Positions 23,975 to 35,701 are shown, counted from the first letter of the stretch. The stretch: 64,000 nt of DNA from Stigonema ocellatum SAG 48.90 = DSM 106950 (GCA_016903675.1 JADQBA010000008.1:57606-121605), one strand, 5' to 3'. Program-made: numbers and translations. Notes: generated by a model not told the origin, from the letters alone.

Positions 23975-26152
23975 TTGAAACGAGCATTGAAAAAGAGAGA
24001 GAAAGCTGTGCTGGAAACAACCCCAAGCGATTATGCTCCGGTGGAGCAGTTAAATGTAGTTCATCCACGGGTTAACCGCCGGGTGCCAACAAAAGCAGCC
24101 ATGATTGGCTTGGCAATCTCGATGGGAGCAACCAGCTTTTTGGTGACTCGACAAAGCGACCAAGCCCTAGCAGCGGAGCCTGTAGCTAACCAAAATACAG
24201 CCTCAACCATTCCTGCTGCGTCTGACACGGAAGTGAAATTTGCTCCCACAAAGTCGCAGGAGTCGCAATCTGTGTCATCAGTGAGCGTGCCTGAAAATCA
24301 TGCCATAGTGGAGCCTACAGCAATTTCACAGGTGTCTGGGCTTGGAGCTAAATGGCGGCAAGTTGCGGCAACGGGAGAAGTCTCAGTGCCAGTATCTGCA
24401 CCTGCTGGAATTAAGAGAAACCCCAACCAGGCAAAGACAGATTTGCAACGTTTCCACAGGCTGACACAGATAGTACAAAGACTATCTAGTACTCATGGTG
24501 TCGCTGGTAGTCCTGGTAAAAGCACATCCCTCATTACTCAACCACAAACAGTTAGTAGTGAAGTCAATGCTCAACTGAAGGCACAGCAGGAGTTTGCACT
24601 CAACAGCTTACAGGAAAAATCCAACCGTTTAAGAAAGAGTCTGGCCCAGTTGCGGTCTAGGCAGACCAAAGATTTATCACAAGCTGCAACCCCTTTGGCG
24701 CAGCCGATGACTATAGCTCAAACATCGCCACAGACAACGGAGCAATTGGGAACTTTCACCAACGCAAGCAAAGCAAGGCTGGTGGCGAAGCTAAAGCAAA
24801 GGTCACAAGAGAAGGTGGCAGCGCCTATGCCAGCCACATCAGCACTTGTTGCACCATCGGCTCTTATAGCCAACGAAGTTAAGCCAGGAGATACACTAGC
24901 TGATATCGCTAGCAATTACGGGACTTCAGTCTCAGAACTACTCAAGGCAAATAGTCTTGCCAATCCCAATCAATTGCCAATCAGCCAAAAACTGACCGTT
25001 CCTGCTACTGAAAACCGCAGCACGGCAAATAACACCAGTGGTACGGCTAAGATCGCCAGCACAAGCGCGAACTCAGTGATTGCCAACAACAGCAGTGCGA
25101 CGGTTTCAGTACCAACACCAGTGAACACCCATGGGGCAGTTGCTGAATCAAGTCCTGCCAATAGCTTATTAGCAAGTACTCCTACACAGCCGGAAACGGT
25201 GAGTAGTGCTGCTACCCCTTATGGCATGGGAGGTGACACTCCAATACCACAAGCAATAATGGACATGCAGGCGACTACAAGAGAGACTGATAGGGCAAAG
25301 ACAAAACTCAAACAAAATCCGCGTCTGCACAGCCTACAAGCGGAAATCGACAGATTACGAGAAAAATACCGCGCCCAGCAGTCTGGTACTCCACTTGCAC
25401 CAGAGGTTCCCCAAACCAATACTGCCTCGCAGCCGATTCCTGTTTTTCAACCGAATAATCAAGCGGTGTCGATTCCTGTTTCCCGCCCGAATAATCAGGC
25501 AGTGCCAATTGCTGTTCCTAGACCAATGGAGCTTAACTACGGCGCTCAACCAGTTAGACCCCAAGTTCGTGATAATGGAACCAATGACGACGATGCAGTT
25601 AATCCAGAGTTCCTGCCCAATCGTCCCACCAACGTAGCAACCCCTCGAGGGTATGTAGATGCCTCTCAATCTCTGGGACATTTGCGAGGAACCACAGTTT
25701 CTCCAAACTTACCACCTCTGGCAGCAGTAGATAGATATTTACCTAGACCGATTGACGAGACAACAACCATTGCCGCAGGTTACATTTGGCCAGCAAAGGG
25801 TGTTCTTACCTCCGGCTTTGGTATGCGCTGGGGAAGAATGCACAAGGGCATTGACGTTGCTAACTCCACAGGCACACCAATTTATGCGTCAGCTGATGGT
25901 GTGGTGGAAAAGGCAGGTTGGAACAACGGTGGCTACGGCAACCTCGTGGATATCCGCCATGCCGATGGCAGCATCACTCGCTATGGTCACAACAGCAAGA
26001 TTCTCGTACACCCAGGTCAACAAGTTCACCAAGGTGACATAATTGCTGCTATGGGTAGCACAGGCTTCAGTACTGGTCCACACAGCCACTTTGAAGTCCA
26101 TCCAGGAGGCAAGGGAGCAGTCAACCCCATAGCCTTCCTACCGCGCATTTAG
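23975..26152 (+). CDS. LysM and M23-family peptidoglycan endopeptidase
   Basis: 725 aa. I place the start at TTG 23975, six bases after a perfect AGGAGG, giving MKRALKKREKAVLET; an upstream TTG at 23912 lacks a site. A basic cytoplasmic tail precedes one membrane segment (AAMIGLAISMGATSFLV). A long low-complexity Ser/Pro/Gln-rich region contains one LysM (VKPGDTLADIASNYGTSVSE, about residues 304-345). The M23/LytM domain is at the C-terminus (about 605-724) with zinc ligands in MHKGIDVAN and HSHFEV and the RYGHNSKILV strand. It would cleave peptide cross-links in peptidoglycan in the periplasm; in filamentous cyanobacteria such enzymes serve septum and cell-junction remodelling. Confidence 0.9.
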   Translation: MKRALKKREKAVLETTPSDYAPVEQLNVVHPRVNRRVPTKAAMIGLAISMGATSFLVTRQSDQALAAEPVANQNTASTIPAASDTEVKFAPTKSQESQSVSSVSVPENHAIVEPTAISQVSGLGAKWRQVAATGEVSVPVSAPAGIKRNPNQAKTDLQRFHRLTQIVQRLSSTHGVAGSPGKSTSLITQPQTVSSEVNAQLKAQQEFALNSLQEKSNRLRKSLAQLRSRQTKDLSQAATPLAQPMTIAQTSPQTTEQLGTFTNASKARLVAKLKQRSQEKVAAPMPATSALVAPSALIANEVKPGDTLADIASNYGTSVSELLKANSLANPNQLPISQKLTVPATENRSTANNTSGTAKIASTSANSVIANNSSATVSVPTPVNTHGAVAESSPANSLLASTPTQPETVSSAATPYGMGGDTPIPQAIMDMQATTRETDRAKTKLKQNPRLHSLQAEIDRLREKYRAQQSGTPLAPEVPQTNTASQPIPVFQPNNQAVSIPVSRPNNQAVPIAVPRPMELNYGAQPVRPQVRDNGTNDDDAVNPEFLPNRPTNVATPRGYVDASQSLGHLRGTTVSPNLPPLAAVDRYLPRPIDETTTIAAGYIWPAKGVLTSGFGMRWGRMHKGIDVANSTGTPIYASADGVVEKAGWNNGGYGNLVDIRHADGSITRYGHNSKILVHPGQQVHQGDIIAAMGSTGFSTGPHSHFEVHPGGKGAVNPIAFLPRI

Positions 26153-26159
26153 TCCAAGG

Positions 26160-26213
26160 AGTGGGGAGTGGGGAGTGGGGAGTGGGGAGTTAGGAGTTAG
26201 GAGTTAGGAGTTT
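26160..26213. repeat. Heptanucleotide repeat (GGGGAGT, then TAGGAGT)
   Basis: Four GTGGGGA units pass into three TTAGGAG units downstream of the M23 peptidase stop. STRR class. Confidence 0.85.
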
Positions 26214-26233
26214 TATGACATAACGGACAAAAC

Positions 26234-26286
26234 CTGACATTCTGTGCAAAACTAAGGATATAGATTTTTTTTGCACGGAATGTCAG
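26234..26286. repeat. Inverted repeat upstream of the tnpB remnant
   Basis: CTGACATTCTGTGCAAAA and its complement TTTTTTGCACGGAATGTCAG (ending 26286) have one internal mismatch. It lies just before the surviving tnpB reading frame and may be the hairpin end of a lost element or an unrelated palindrome. Confidence 0.6.
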
Positions 26287-26350
26287 TAAATTATGTACCT
26301 CCTCTTGGATCGCTGCTACCCGACTGGGAGTCAGTACTAGAACGCTCGAA

Positions 26351-27085
26351 AGGTGGTTTGCTAACTTCCCTGTTGAAGTACCCCAACCAATGCACTCGGC
26401 CATCTCCCAAAAAGTTATCGCGCTAGACCCAGGTGTTAGAACATTTTTAACAGGCTTTGATGGCAATGATTTTCTAGAATTTGGCAATGGTGATTTTGGC
26501 AAAATAGCCAAACTGTGTTCTCACCTGGACAAATTAAAATCAAGACATGACAAATCTAAGGGTTCTCGGTTCAAACGGCTTAGATATAAACTAAAACAAG
26601 CAATGGAAAAACTCAGAGCAAGGATTAAAAACCTTCGTTCTGAGTGCCACAAGCAGATAGCCTCTTATCTTGCAAGAAATTATGAAGTAATCGTCTTGCC
26701 TACGTTTGAAACTTCAGAAATGGTAGTTAAAAAACGTCGAAAACTGCATAGTAAAACGGCAAGAGCAATGATGACGTGGGCATTTTACCAATTCGCTCAA
26801 ACCTTAGAGCATTTGTGTAACCGTTACGGTTCCAAATTGGTAAGAATAACAGAGGAATACACCTCTAAAACATGCACTAAATGTGGGCACGTTCATAGAA
26901 AACTTGGGAGTTCTAAGAACTTTAAATGCCCTAGCTGTGGTTATGAAATACCACGCGACTTTAATGGAGCCGTCGGGATCTTCCTGAAGGCGATGTGGGA
27001 TACCACCTTCGTCAGCACTGTTTCTGCTGGGGATGTTGTACTCGAATTCCAAGATGTCCTAGATGTCGAAGAATGTCGTGGTTAA
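26351..27085 (+). mobile_element. tnpB: IS200/IS605-family tnpB, N-terminally truncated
   Basis: Homology to TnpB is readable from RWFANFPVEVPQP (26351) through the first ATG at 26390 to the stop at 27085, about 245 codons against ~400 for a full protein. The RuvC-type catalytic residues are present: D in VIALDPGVRTF, E in LPTFETSEM, D in PRDFNGA. The zinc finger CTKCGHV...CPSCGYE is intact. The N-terminal guide-RNA-binding part is missing, and no tnpA is near, so the element is probably dead. Frame stays open further left to about 26266 but the sequence there is not TnpB-like to my eye. Confidence 0.85.
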
Positions 27086-27129
27086 AAGTATCAGTGATTT
27101 TTAATAACTAACAACTAACGACTAACAAC

Positions 27130-27232
27130 TATAGCAATCCGTGGAGGATTCGTGAACGCAGAGAAACCCGGTTTCGCAGAAGTTACCGGGTTTCTGAAGC
27201 AAGGCGATCGGATATCAAATAGGATTGCTATA
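27130..27232. mobile_element. Small palindromic MITE-like element (family 5)
   Basis: Terminal inverted repeats TATAGCAATCC (27130-27140) and GGATTGCTATA (27222-27232). The centre holds AGAAACCCGGTTTC...ACCGGGTTTCT (27162-27195), a diverged copy of the hairpin at 3647 and 46664. The outer TA dinucleotides could be an IS630-type target duplication. A related left end (CCAATCCGTGGAGGA) occurs near 46906. Confidence 0.75.
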
Positions 27233-27312
27233 ACAAATCTAAAATTAATCGAGTGTGGGGGTAGTCATGACGAGATTTATCTGCTATACTGATTAGTGGA
27301 TTGGGGAATTTA

Positions 27313-27386
27313 GGCTCAGTAGCTCAGTTGGTTAGAGCACGGGACTCATAAGCCTGGGGTCGTTGGTTCAACTCCGACCTGAGCCA
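27313..27386 (+). tRNA. tRNA with CAU anticodon (tRNA-Met, elongator)
   Basis: 74-nt cloverleaf: acceptor GGCTCAG pairs with CTGAGCC, D-arm GCTC...GAGC, anticodon loop CTCATAA with anticodon CAU, T-arm CGTTGGTTCAACTCCGACC-like with GTTCAA. No CCA is encoded. The lack of initiator features (three G-C pairs exactly at the anticodon stem base, mismatched first pair) argues for elongator Met; a lysidine-modified Ile tRNA also has CAU and cannot be fully excluded. Confidence 0.9.
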
Positions 27387-27390
27387 TCTG

Positions 27391-27486
27391 AATTATGAAT
27401 TATGAATTATGAATGATGAAGTGTTCATAATTGTTTTTAGCTTCATAATTCATAATTTAATCGTTTTTTAATTCATAATTCATAAT

Positions 27487-27494
<8 letters not shown>
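27391..27494. repeat. AATTATG/CATAATT heptad repeats, inverted
   Basis: AATTATG units on the left face CATAATT units on the right, so the block is a large imperfect palindrome. It overlaps the last codons of the debranching enzyme gene (ends 27487) and probably acts as its terminator-like end. Confidence 0.75.
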
Positions 27495-29700
<2,206 letters not shown>

Positions 29701-29838
29701 TTTCTACTCAAAATCGTTATGACTATGATATAGTCGTAACAGTTCGTAATTAAACTGTGATGGTACAGACAGGTAATTTTTACCTGACCTGAAACCTAAC
29801 GTTACTAGATGGATATAAGTTGAAGGAGAATTAGGTTA

Positions 29839-30450
29839 ATGCCCCTCAGTTACTCAGGAGAAGGATCCCTCCGTGTAGGTCAACAGGCTCCCGATTTTAC
29901 AGCGACGGCTGTGGTGGATCAGGAATTTAAGACAGTGAAACTTTCCGACTATCGTGGTAAGTATGTCGTCCTGTTTTTCTATCCCTTAGACTTTACCTTT
30001 GTTTGCCCCACTGAAATCACAGCCTTTAGCGATCGCTATGAAGATTTCAAGAAACTTAACACTGAGATCCTCGGTGTTTCAGTTGATAGCGAGTTCTCCC
30101 ACCTAGCATGGATTCAAACGGATCGCAAGTCTGGTGGCGTCGGCGACCTCAACTATCCCTTAGTTTCCGATATCAGAAAAGAAATTAGCGCCGCTTACAA
30201 CGTTCTCGATCCCGCTGCTGGTGTTGCCTTACGCGGTTTGTTCATCATCGACAAAGATAGTTTGATCCAACATGCCACCATCAATAACCTAGCTTTTGGT
30301 CGCAGCGTTGATGAAACTCTGCGGACTTTACAAGCTATTCAGTACGTGCAGTCGCACCCCGATGAAGTTTGCCCTGCTGGTTGGCAACCAGGCGACCAGA
30401 CATTGGTTCCCTCTCCAGAGGGGTCCAAAGTCTACTTCGCTGCTCTATAG
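29839..30450 (+). CDS. Typical 2-Cys peroxiredoxin
   Basis: 203 aa, ATG at 29839 with GAAGGAG upstream. Reduces peroxides via the peroxidatic Cys in FYPLDFTFVCPTEI (about residue 58) and the resolving Cys in HPDEVCPAGW near the C-terminus. LRGLFIIDK and the GGVGDLNYPLVSD loop mark the sensitive, chloroplast/cyanobacterial subtype (BAS1-like). Thioredoxin or NTRC would recycle it. Divergent from the debranching enzyme, 138 bp apart. Confidence 0.95.
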   Translation: MPLSYSGEGSLRVGQQAPDFTATAVVDQEFKTVKLSDYRGKYVVLFFYPLDFTFVCPTEITAFSDRYEDFKKLNTEILGVSVDSEFSHLAWIQTDRKSGGVGDLNYPLVSDIRKEISAAYNVLDPAAGVALRGLFIIDKDSLIQHATINNLAFGRSVDETLRTLQAIQYVQSHPDEVCPAGWQPGDQTLVPSPEGSKVYFAAL

Positions 30451-30924
30451 AGATTAGGGAGTGGGGATAGCCTGGGGTTTTAACCCCAGGGGGGAGTAGG
30501 GAGTGGGGAAAAGGATAAATATGTTAATTTTGACCTTTTGTCTCAGATTACCCTTATGTTTCCCTACTCACCACTCTCTAGAAAGTTAGGAGCACCCCAC
30601 AGGCGGCACGCCACCCGTTACTCATTACAGAAACACCAATTCCCCCCCTCCCCCCCTCCCCCCCTCCTCCAACTCGTGTTTCTTGAGAGCACCCCACGGG
30701 CGGCACACCACCCCCTATGAATGAAAGAAACACCCCCATTCCCCCTCTGCCCCCTAATCCCCAAAGGGGGCCCCGAGTTCCCCCACTCCCTATTCCCTAC
30801 TCCCCACTCCCCACACAAAGTGTTTCTTGAGAGTTACTTTTATTCGTAGTAGGTCGTGGGTTGTCCGTGGGGTGTTCTTAAGTAAAAATAGTATTCAAAA
30901 CATTGATTATTTAGAGATAAAAAT
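30451..30924. repeat. Repeat-filled spacer including GTGTTTCTTGA element (copy 2)
   Basis: No gene. Starts with GGGGAGT-type heptads and the palindrome AGCCTGGGGTTTTAACCCCAGG (about 30469-30490). The element 30674-30834 matches 13508-13640: GTGTTTCTTGAGAGCACCCC, a C-rich core, and GTGTTTCTTGAGAG at its end. A partial related copy precedes it at about 30590-30650 (GAGCACCCCACAGGCGGCA). Confidence 0.75.
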
Positions 30925-31461
30925 ATGCTAACTTCAACTGACTTTAGGGGCTTAGTAAATGAACGATTTTTCCGTAATTTTTTTCCAATCCCAGCTACAA
31001 ATATGCTGCGATTGGGAGTTACGACACCAGATTTTCAACTGCCAGATATTACCAACGGAACTTTAGTAAAATTATCTAATTACAAAGGCAAGCAACGAGT
31101 TTTACTTGCCTTTACAAGGATTTTCACAGAAAAGCAATATTGCCCCTTATGCTTTCCTCATATCAAAGCTTTAAATGAGAACTACGAGCAATTCCAACAT
31201 CGGGGCATAGAAGTTTTGATGATTACTAGTACCGACGAACGGCAGAGTCAAATAGTTGTCAGAGATTTAGGCTTCAAAATACCACTTCTGAGTGACCCAA
31301 GCTGCCGTGTATTTCGTGCCTATGAAGTGGGACAAGCATTGGGTGCGCCTTTACCAGCACAGTTCGTGTTAGATAAAGAAGGTAAACTCCGCTACAAACA
31401 TTTATTTTCCTTTCTTGACAACAACGCCAACATTGAAACACTGTTAGAAAATTGTTGTTAG
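30925..31461 (+). CDS. Peroxiredoxin-like AhpC/TSA family protein
   Basis: 178 aa. Thioredoxin-fold peroxiredoxin: LGVTTPDFQLPDITNGTLVKLSNYKG, then FTEKQYCPLCFPHIKAL with the peroxidatic Cys in CPLC, and a C-terminal ISDPS-like LLSDPSCRVFRAYEV with a second Cys. The CPLC spacing differs from PrxQ (CTxEAC) and from 2-Cys Prx, so it belongs to a separate atypical group. Probably a cytosolic thiol peroxidase. First ATG at 30925 gives a longer N-terminus than the alternative ATG at residue 27 (ML RLGVTTPDF). The start is uncertain. Confidence 0.8.
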   Translation: MLTSTDFRGLVNERFFRNFFPIPATNMLRLGVTTPDFQLPDITNGTLVKLSNYKGKQRVLLAFTRIFTEKQYCPLCFPHIKALNENYEQFQHRGIEVLMITSTDERQSQIVVRDLGFKIPLLSDPSCRVFRAYEVGQALGAPLPAQFVLDKEGKLRYKHLFSFLDNNANIETLLENCC

Positions 31462-31865
31462 TTGGTTGTTGTTAGTTGTTAGTGGGTAGTTGTTGGTTGT
31501 TAGTGGGTAGTGGGTGGTGGAAAAACAATCAACAATGTTTTTTATCCGAGGGGTCGATGATTCCGAGGATGTTGTCTTTTTTTACACATTGTCCATCCCT
31601 AACATCTAATGATTGCAGCTGTCCCGAGATAGGGGACTCAATACTGCTTGGTTAAGATAATTACCCTGATGACAAAACCCCGTAGAGACGCGATTAATCG
31701 CGTCTCTACAACCTTCCCCAAAGGCAGGGCTATTTCAGCCTACACCAGAGCCTTGAACTCAAGTTCAAGGCTCAAAGCTCAAGTCCGTTGAAACGGACTA
31801 AATTTCTTCTAGTTCTAGTCGGCTTAAGCCGACTTCAGCTATTAGCCTAGGAATTTATTCCTAGG
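31462..31865. other. Repeat-rich spacer
   Basis: Holds GTTAGTTGTT/GTGGGTA tandem repeats (31455-31521), the HlyD fragment, the palindrome 31682-31709 shared with 6959-6986, and four further palindromes: 31748-31773, 31782-31799, 31817-31834 and 31843-31868. The last covers the HlyD stop codon and probably ends the transcript. Confidence 0.7.
31536..31638. pseudogene. Duplicated fragment of the HlyD-like gene
   Basis: 103 bp aligning without gaps to 33004-33106 inside the HlyD-like gene, with about six mismatches. It covers the codons for the GIIDPSDKK region. It lies beyond the 3' end of that gene in the same orientation, after a GTTAGTTGTT-type tandem repeat, and is followed by the dispersed GGTTAAGATAATTACCCT repeat. 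An internal piece of the gene was copied downstream. Confidence 0.85.
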
Positions 31866-33335
31866 CTAAAATCGCCCTTTTTCAAAAGAGGGAGATGTCA
31901 ACCCACTCCACTCCCTTAAAATCGGCAAAACAAAGGTGATAGGCGATCGCTCTTCTACTGTAACTCTTACCGTTGTTGTGGTTCCTGGGGAAATTTCCAA
32001 CTTTGGTCCATGAGTTGATGACCACTTATAGCCACTGAAGGTTTTTGGGTCAAGTTTCAATCGGGCTAGAGCTTCTATTTTACCTCCTCCCTCACCCATT
32101 AATTTTTGCACCACTTCCGGGTTTCCCACCACAGAAGTCGCACCTTCCGAGGTAACAGCAAAGGGAGATACCTCAGTAATTTCCCCGATAATCCCCCCAA
32201 ATCTTGTCCGTTTCACCGTATCCGGTGTCATTAAAATCTGCATTCCTGGTCGAATTTTCTTGCCATCTTCCACGGTAAAATAGGTAACGCTCATCATTTC
32301 CCTGGCCGACCCTGTTGTTTGTAACCTTCCCAAACGGGTTCCGGGGTTGACATATTGTCCCACAGTGGCGGTGATTTCTACAATACATCCGGCGTGGGGA
32401 CTTTTAATAGTGCTGTTGTCTGCGACTTCCTTTTGTAAACGGGCGATCGCTTGCTGAAGTTCCTGAATTTGATTTTTCTCTGTATTGGTAGCTTCCAGAT
32501 TATTCTGTTCTAGTTGCTTACTACGGGTGTTTAATTTTTCTAACTCAGCCTTAATTTGAGTAATATTATTGATATTTTCTAGATATTTTTGTTGTAGTTC
32601 CGTTTCCTGTACCCGCAACTGCTGTAACTGTGCTTGAATCTCCGAGATATTCTGACGGGTTTGTCGGTATTGTTGTTCTGCTTGTAGAACCTGTTCGGAA
32701 GAAATTGCTCCTTGTTTTTGGAATTCCCGTTGCTTTGCAACTCGCTGTTGCAGTATAGGTGTTAATTCTTCCGCATCTTTGAGACGTTGCTGGAGACTGC
32801 GACCCTGTTGAGAAATTGAATTCAATCCTTCATTCTTGATGCGGGGAGTCAATTTTTGAGTATCTTGCAACCGTTGTTTTAAACTGGTGCGTTCAGCGAT
32901 GATCTCATTTGTTTCTAGTTGGGTTCGTTGTTGTCGCAGTGAAGTAGTTTTTGTGACTTGTTGGTTTAATTGAACTAGCTTATCCCGTTGTTGTTGCAAC
33001 TGCTGTTTTTTATCCGAGGGGTCGATGATTCCGAGGATGTCGTCTTTTTTTACACATTGTCCACCCCTAACATTTAATGATTGCAGCTGTCCCGATATGG
33101 GGGACTGAAACTGCACCACCCGACGGGGATTAATCAGCACTCCCTTACCTGTGACTGTGATAGGAATACTACCAAATACGCTCCATAGTACTCCTATTGC
33201 CCCGAAAATAGCTAACCCTCCCAAGGGTAACCAATCCTTGGGACTAACCACTTGCATTAACTTATCTAGCCGTTCTGAGGAAGATAGGCGATCGAGTGCT
33301 TGTTGACGAAAGATACTGCGTTTTTTGTCAGACAT
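31866..33335 (-). CDS. HlyD-family periplasmic adaptor of a bacteriocin-type exporter
   Basis: 489 aa. One membrane segment at about 38-60 (LGGLAIFGAIGVLWSVFG), then a lipoyl/barrel-sandwich half (VVQFQSPISGQLQSLNVRGGQCVKKDDILGIID), a long coiled coil of Gln/Leu/Arg repeats (about 110-300), and the second lipoyl half (TIKSPHAGCIVEITATVGQYVNPGTRLG). It would link the inner-membrane ABC exporter to an outer-membrane channel. It is the last gene of the minus-strand export operon, 22 bp after the second ABC gene. The class matches adaptors of NHLP/NHLM-type export loci. Confidence 0.88.
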   Translation of the reverse strand: MSDKKRSIFRQQALDRLSSSERLDKLMQVVSPKDWLPLGGLAIFGAIGVLWSVFGSIPITVTGKGVLINPRRVVQFQSPISGQLQSLNVRGGQCVKKDDILGIIDPSDKKQQLQQQRDKLVQLNQQVTKTTSLRQQRTQLETNEIIAERTSLKQRLQDTQKLTPRIKNEGLNSISQQGRSLQQRLKDAEELTPILQQRVAKQREFQKQGAISSEQVLQAEQQYRQTRQNISEIQAQLQQLRVQETELQQKYLENINNITQIKAELEKLNTRSKQLEQNNLEATNTEKNQIQELQQAIARLQKEVADNSTIKSPHAGCIVEITATVGQYVNPGTRLGRLQTTGSAREMMSVTYFTVEDGKKIRPGMQILMTPDTVKRTRFGGIIGEITEVSPFAVTSEGATSVVGNPEVVQKLMGEGGGKIEALARLKLDPKTFSGYKWSSTHGPKLEISPGTTTTVRVTVEERSPITFVLPILREWSGLTSPSFEKGRF

Positions 33336-33357
33336 TCATTGATATATTTTAAATTTT

Positions 33358-35487
33358 TCACGCCATCTGTCGCGCCATCAAATCAGCAAATAACCCCTCC
33401 ACCGCCGCCAACTCCTCAAAACTCCCCTGTTGTAATATCTTTCCACCTTGCAGCACATAAATCCTATGTGCATGACGAATGGTACTCAAGCGATGGGCAA
33501 TCACCACACGAGTCACCCCCAATTGTTCTAAACTTTGAGTAACAATCGCCTGGGTGCGATTATCCAAAGCAGATGTCGCCTCATCAAACAACAAAATCTG
33601 TGGTTTATGTACCAAAGCACGGGCGATAAACAACCGCTGTCGCTGTCCCCCTGAAATATTACCACCCCCTTCAGAAATAATAGTATGTATCCCCATCGGC
33701 ATAGCTTCAATATCATCCGCTAACCCCGCCATGTGCAACGCCAACCACGCCTCATCTTGGGTAACAATTGCACCCCCTGCAATATTTTCCCAAATCGAAC
33801 CACTCATAATTCGCCCATTTTGCAGCACTACCCCTAACTGTCGCCGCACTGCTGCAATATCCAATGCTGACAAATCTCTGCCATCATAGAAGATTGTTCC
33901 AGCCTCTGGGGTTTCAAATCCCAACAACAACCTAATGATGGTGGATTTCCCACTTCCCGATGGTCCGACAATGGCAATAAATTCCCCTGCTTGGGCTTCT
34001 AGGGTGATATGATCTAAAATTAGGGAACTATCCTGGCGGTAACGAAAGCAAACTTGGTCTAATTTAAATTGACCTGAAAGCCTTCCGGGGTGGTATTTCT
34101 GAGCGTCTACTTCTGTTTTCGTCTGTAAAATTGGTTGGGCGCGTTCCCACAAAATGGTGATTTCTAAGATATCAATGAGGGTGTTGCTTAATCTTGTGGC
34201 GCTGGTGATAAATGTACCAAAGGCAGTATCAAACGCCAGAAAAGTACCAGTAGATAATCCTGTTTCCCCTCCAGACTGTCCTATTAAAGAAACAGCCAAC
34301 CCAAACAGCAGCATTGAACTTACTGCTGGCAGCATAACATTAAAGACGGTGAGTATATCTTCCACGAACTGGGTACTCAACATCAGTTTTACCTGCTGAG
34401 TATATTTTTTCGCCCAGCAAGCAAAGGCTTCTGATTCAGCCGCAGCCACTCGCAGTTTTGAGACTCCACCACTTAACTGCACCGTCAGTCCAAAGATTTC
34501 TCCCGAAAGCTGCTGGAGGGGACGCATTTTTTGACGGACAATGATACCAGATATGGTAGTAATAATCACCGCCACCAACGCCACAGCAGTTGCCACTAAT
34601 GCCAGGGGAAAACTATAGAATATTAACAGTCCCAAATTTAGCAGGGAGAATAAACTGGTAAACAGAGTTCGCAAAATGCTACCACTGAGTCTATCTCTAA
34701 TCAGGGTAATTGCGGAAACACGATTGTGTAAATCCCCTGTGGAATACTGGCGGAAAAAGGCGGGTTTGAGTTTCAGCAGTCGATCCCAAACAGCGGCTTG
34801 GGTATCAAAAGTAACTTGAGTTTGCCATCTGAGGATAGCAAAGCTTTGAGCCAATTGGAATACCATGACCCCAAAGCTAGCCGCTAACAATCCCAAACCC
34901 ATCTGGATTAATAACTTGCGCTTCGCATCAGGTATTGCATAGTCAATGAGAATACCTGTGATTTGCGGCGTAAACATTCCAAACAAAGTCGCAATCACTC
35001 CCACCAAGAGGATTTTCAGCAAGTCTGTGGTATGACCTCTGAGGGTAAATTGCAGGATATCTTGGACGGTGATTTCTTTGTCTGGGAAAGGGCGATAAAA
35101 GGTATAGGCGATTGGGGCGAGAAGGGCTGCGGTGTGGCCGTTGACGGGGGTGCGTGTCAACTCTATAGGGTCAAGTATCTCATACTTGGTAGCTTTAACA
35201 GGTAGGAGGGCGACGGGTTGATTTTCTTCTTGAGTAAAAGCGAGGAGGGGACCACAGTCTGTTTTCCACCAGTAGGGGATGAGGGTGACTCGACGGGTAC
35301 GAAAACCAGAAGCGCGGGCGATTCCTTCTAGGGTGGTGGAATTTTCTGATTTAGCGGGAGGACGAATGGTTATTCCCAATGCTTTCCCTACTGCACCCAC
35401 AGCAATTAATAGGGGGGTTTCTCCTTGGGGGAGGTTGGCGGTGGGATTGATAATTGATGCGAGTTCCCGTAGGGCTTTCTCTGTCAT
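33358..35487 (-). CDS. ABC exporter permease/ATPase (NHLP-type, second subunit)
   Basis: 709 aa from the ATG at 35487 (TTG at 35508 is an alternative). An N-terminal ~130-residue domain resembles a degenerate peptidase/recognition domain. Six-helix exporter membrane domain follows (ILLVGVIATLFGMFTPQITGILID onward), then an ATPase with Walker A GPSGSGKST, signature SGGQRQRL and Walker B ILLFDEATSALD. In NHLP/NHLM bacteriocin loci this is the peptidase-less partner of the C39 ABC protein, and with it forms the exporter. A MITE-rich 200-bp spacer separates it from that gene, so the operon may be split. Confidence 0.88.
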   Translation of the reverse strand: MTEKALRELASIINPTANLPQGETPLLIAVGAVGKALGITIRPPAKSENSTTLEGIARASGFRTRRVTLIPYWWKTDCGPLLAFTQEENQPVALLPVKATKYEILDPIELTRTPVNGHTAALLAPIAYTFYRPFPDKEITVQDILQFTLRGHTTDLLKILLVGVIATLFGMFTPQITGILIDYAIPDAKRKLLIQMGLGLLAASFGVMVFQLAQSFAILRWQTQVTFDTQAAVWDRLLKLKPAFFRQYSTGDLHNRVSAITLIRDRLSGSILRTLFTSLFSLLNLGLLIFYSFPLALVATAVALVAVIITTISGIIVRQKMRPLQQLSGEIFGLTVQLSGGVSKLRVAAAESEAFACWAKKYTQQVKLMLSTQFVEDILTVFNVMLPAVSSMLLFGLAVSLIGQSGGETGLSTGTFLAFDTAFGTFITSATRLSNTLIDILEITILWERAQPILQTKTEVDAQKYHPGRLSGQFKLDQVCFRYRQDSSLILDHITLEAQAGEFIAIVGPSGSGKSTIIRLLLGFETPEAGTIFYDGRDLSALDIAAVRRQLGVVLQNGRIMSGSIWENIAGGAIVTQDEAWLALHMAGLADDIEAMPMGIHTIISEGGGNISGGQRQRLFIARALVHKPQILLFDEATSALDNRTQAIVTQSLEQLGVTRVVIAHRLSTIRHAHRIYVLQGGKILQQGSFEELAAVEGLFADLMARQMA

Positions 35488-35527
35488 ACCAACTATAAGC
35501 GCGAACAAAACGAATGACGAATATTAT

Positions 35528-35686
35528 TTCCTTCGTGTTCTTCGCGCCTTCGTGGTTCAAAAAGATTTTTAAACCGCGTTCGCGTAGCGTCTCCCCTTGG
35601 GAGAAGACGCGAAGGACACGAAGAAGAACCAAGTCGAAAGACTTGCACCTTGAAAGGGCTGTTCTTTAGGACTTACGCACTGTACA
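35528..35686. mobile_element. MITE family 2 copy joined to a MITE family 1 end
   Basis: From CTTCGTGTTCTTCGCGCCTT to the terminus CACCTTGAAAGGGCT (35646-35660), then 6 nt, then TAGGACTTACGCACTGTACA (35667-35686), the left end of MITE 1. The inner part includes GCGTAGCGTCTCCCCTTGGG, a very common repeat also near 40795, 44657, 53031 and 53206. The element sits between two co-directional exporter genes. Confidence 0.7.
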
Positions 35687-35701
35687 GTCATTGTTTGTGC
35701 A

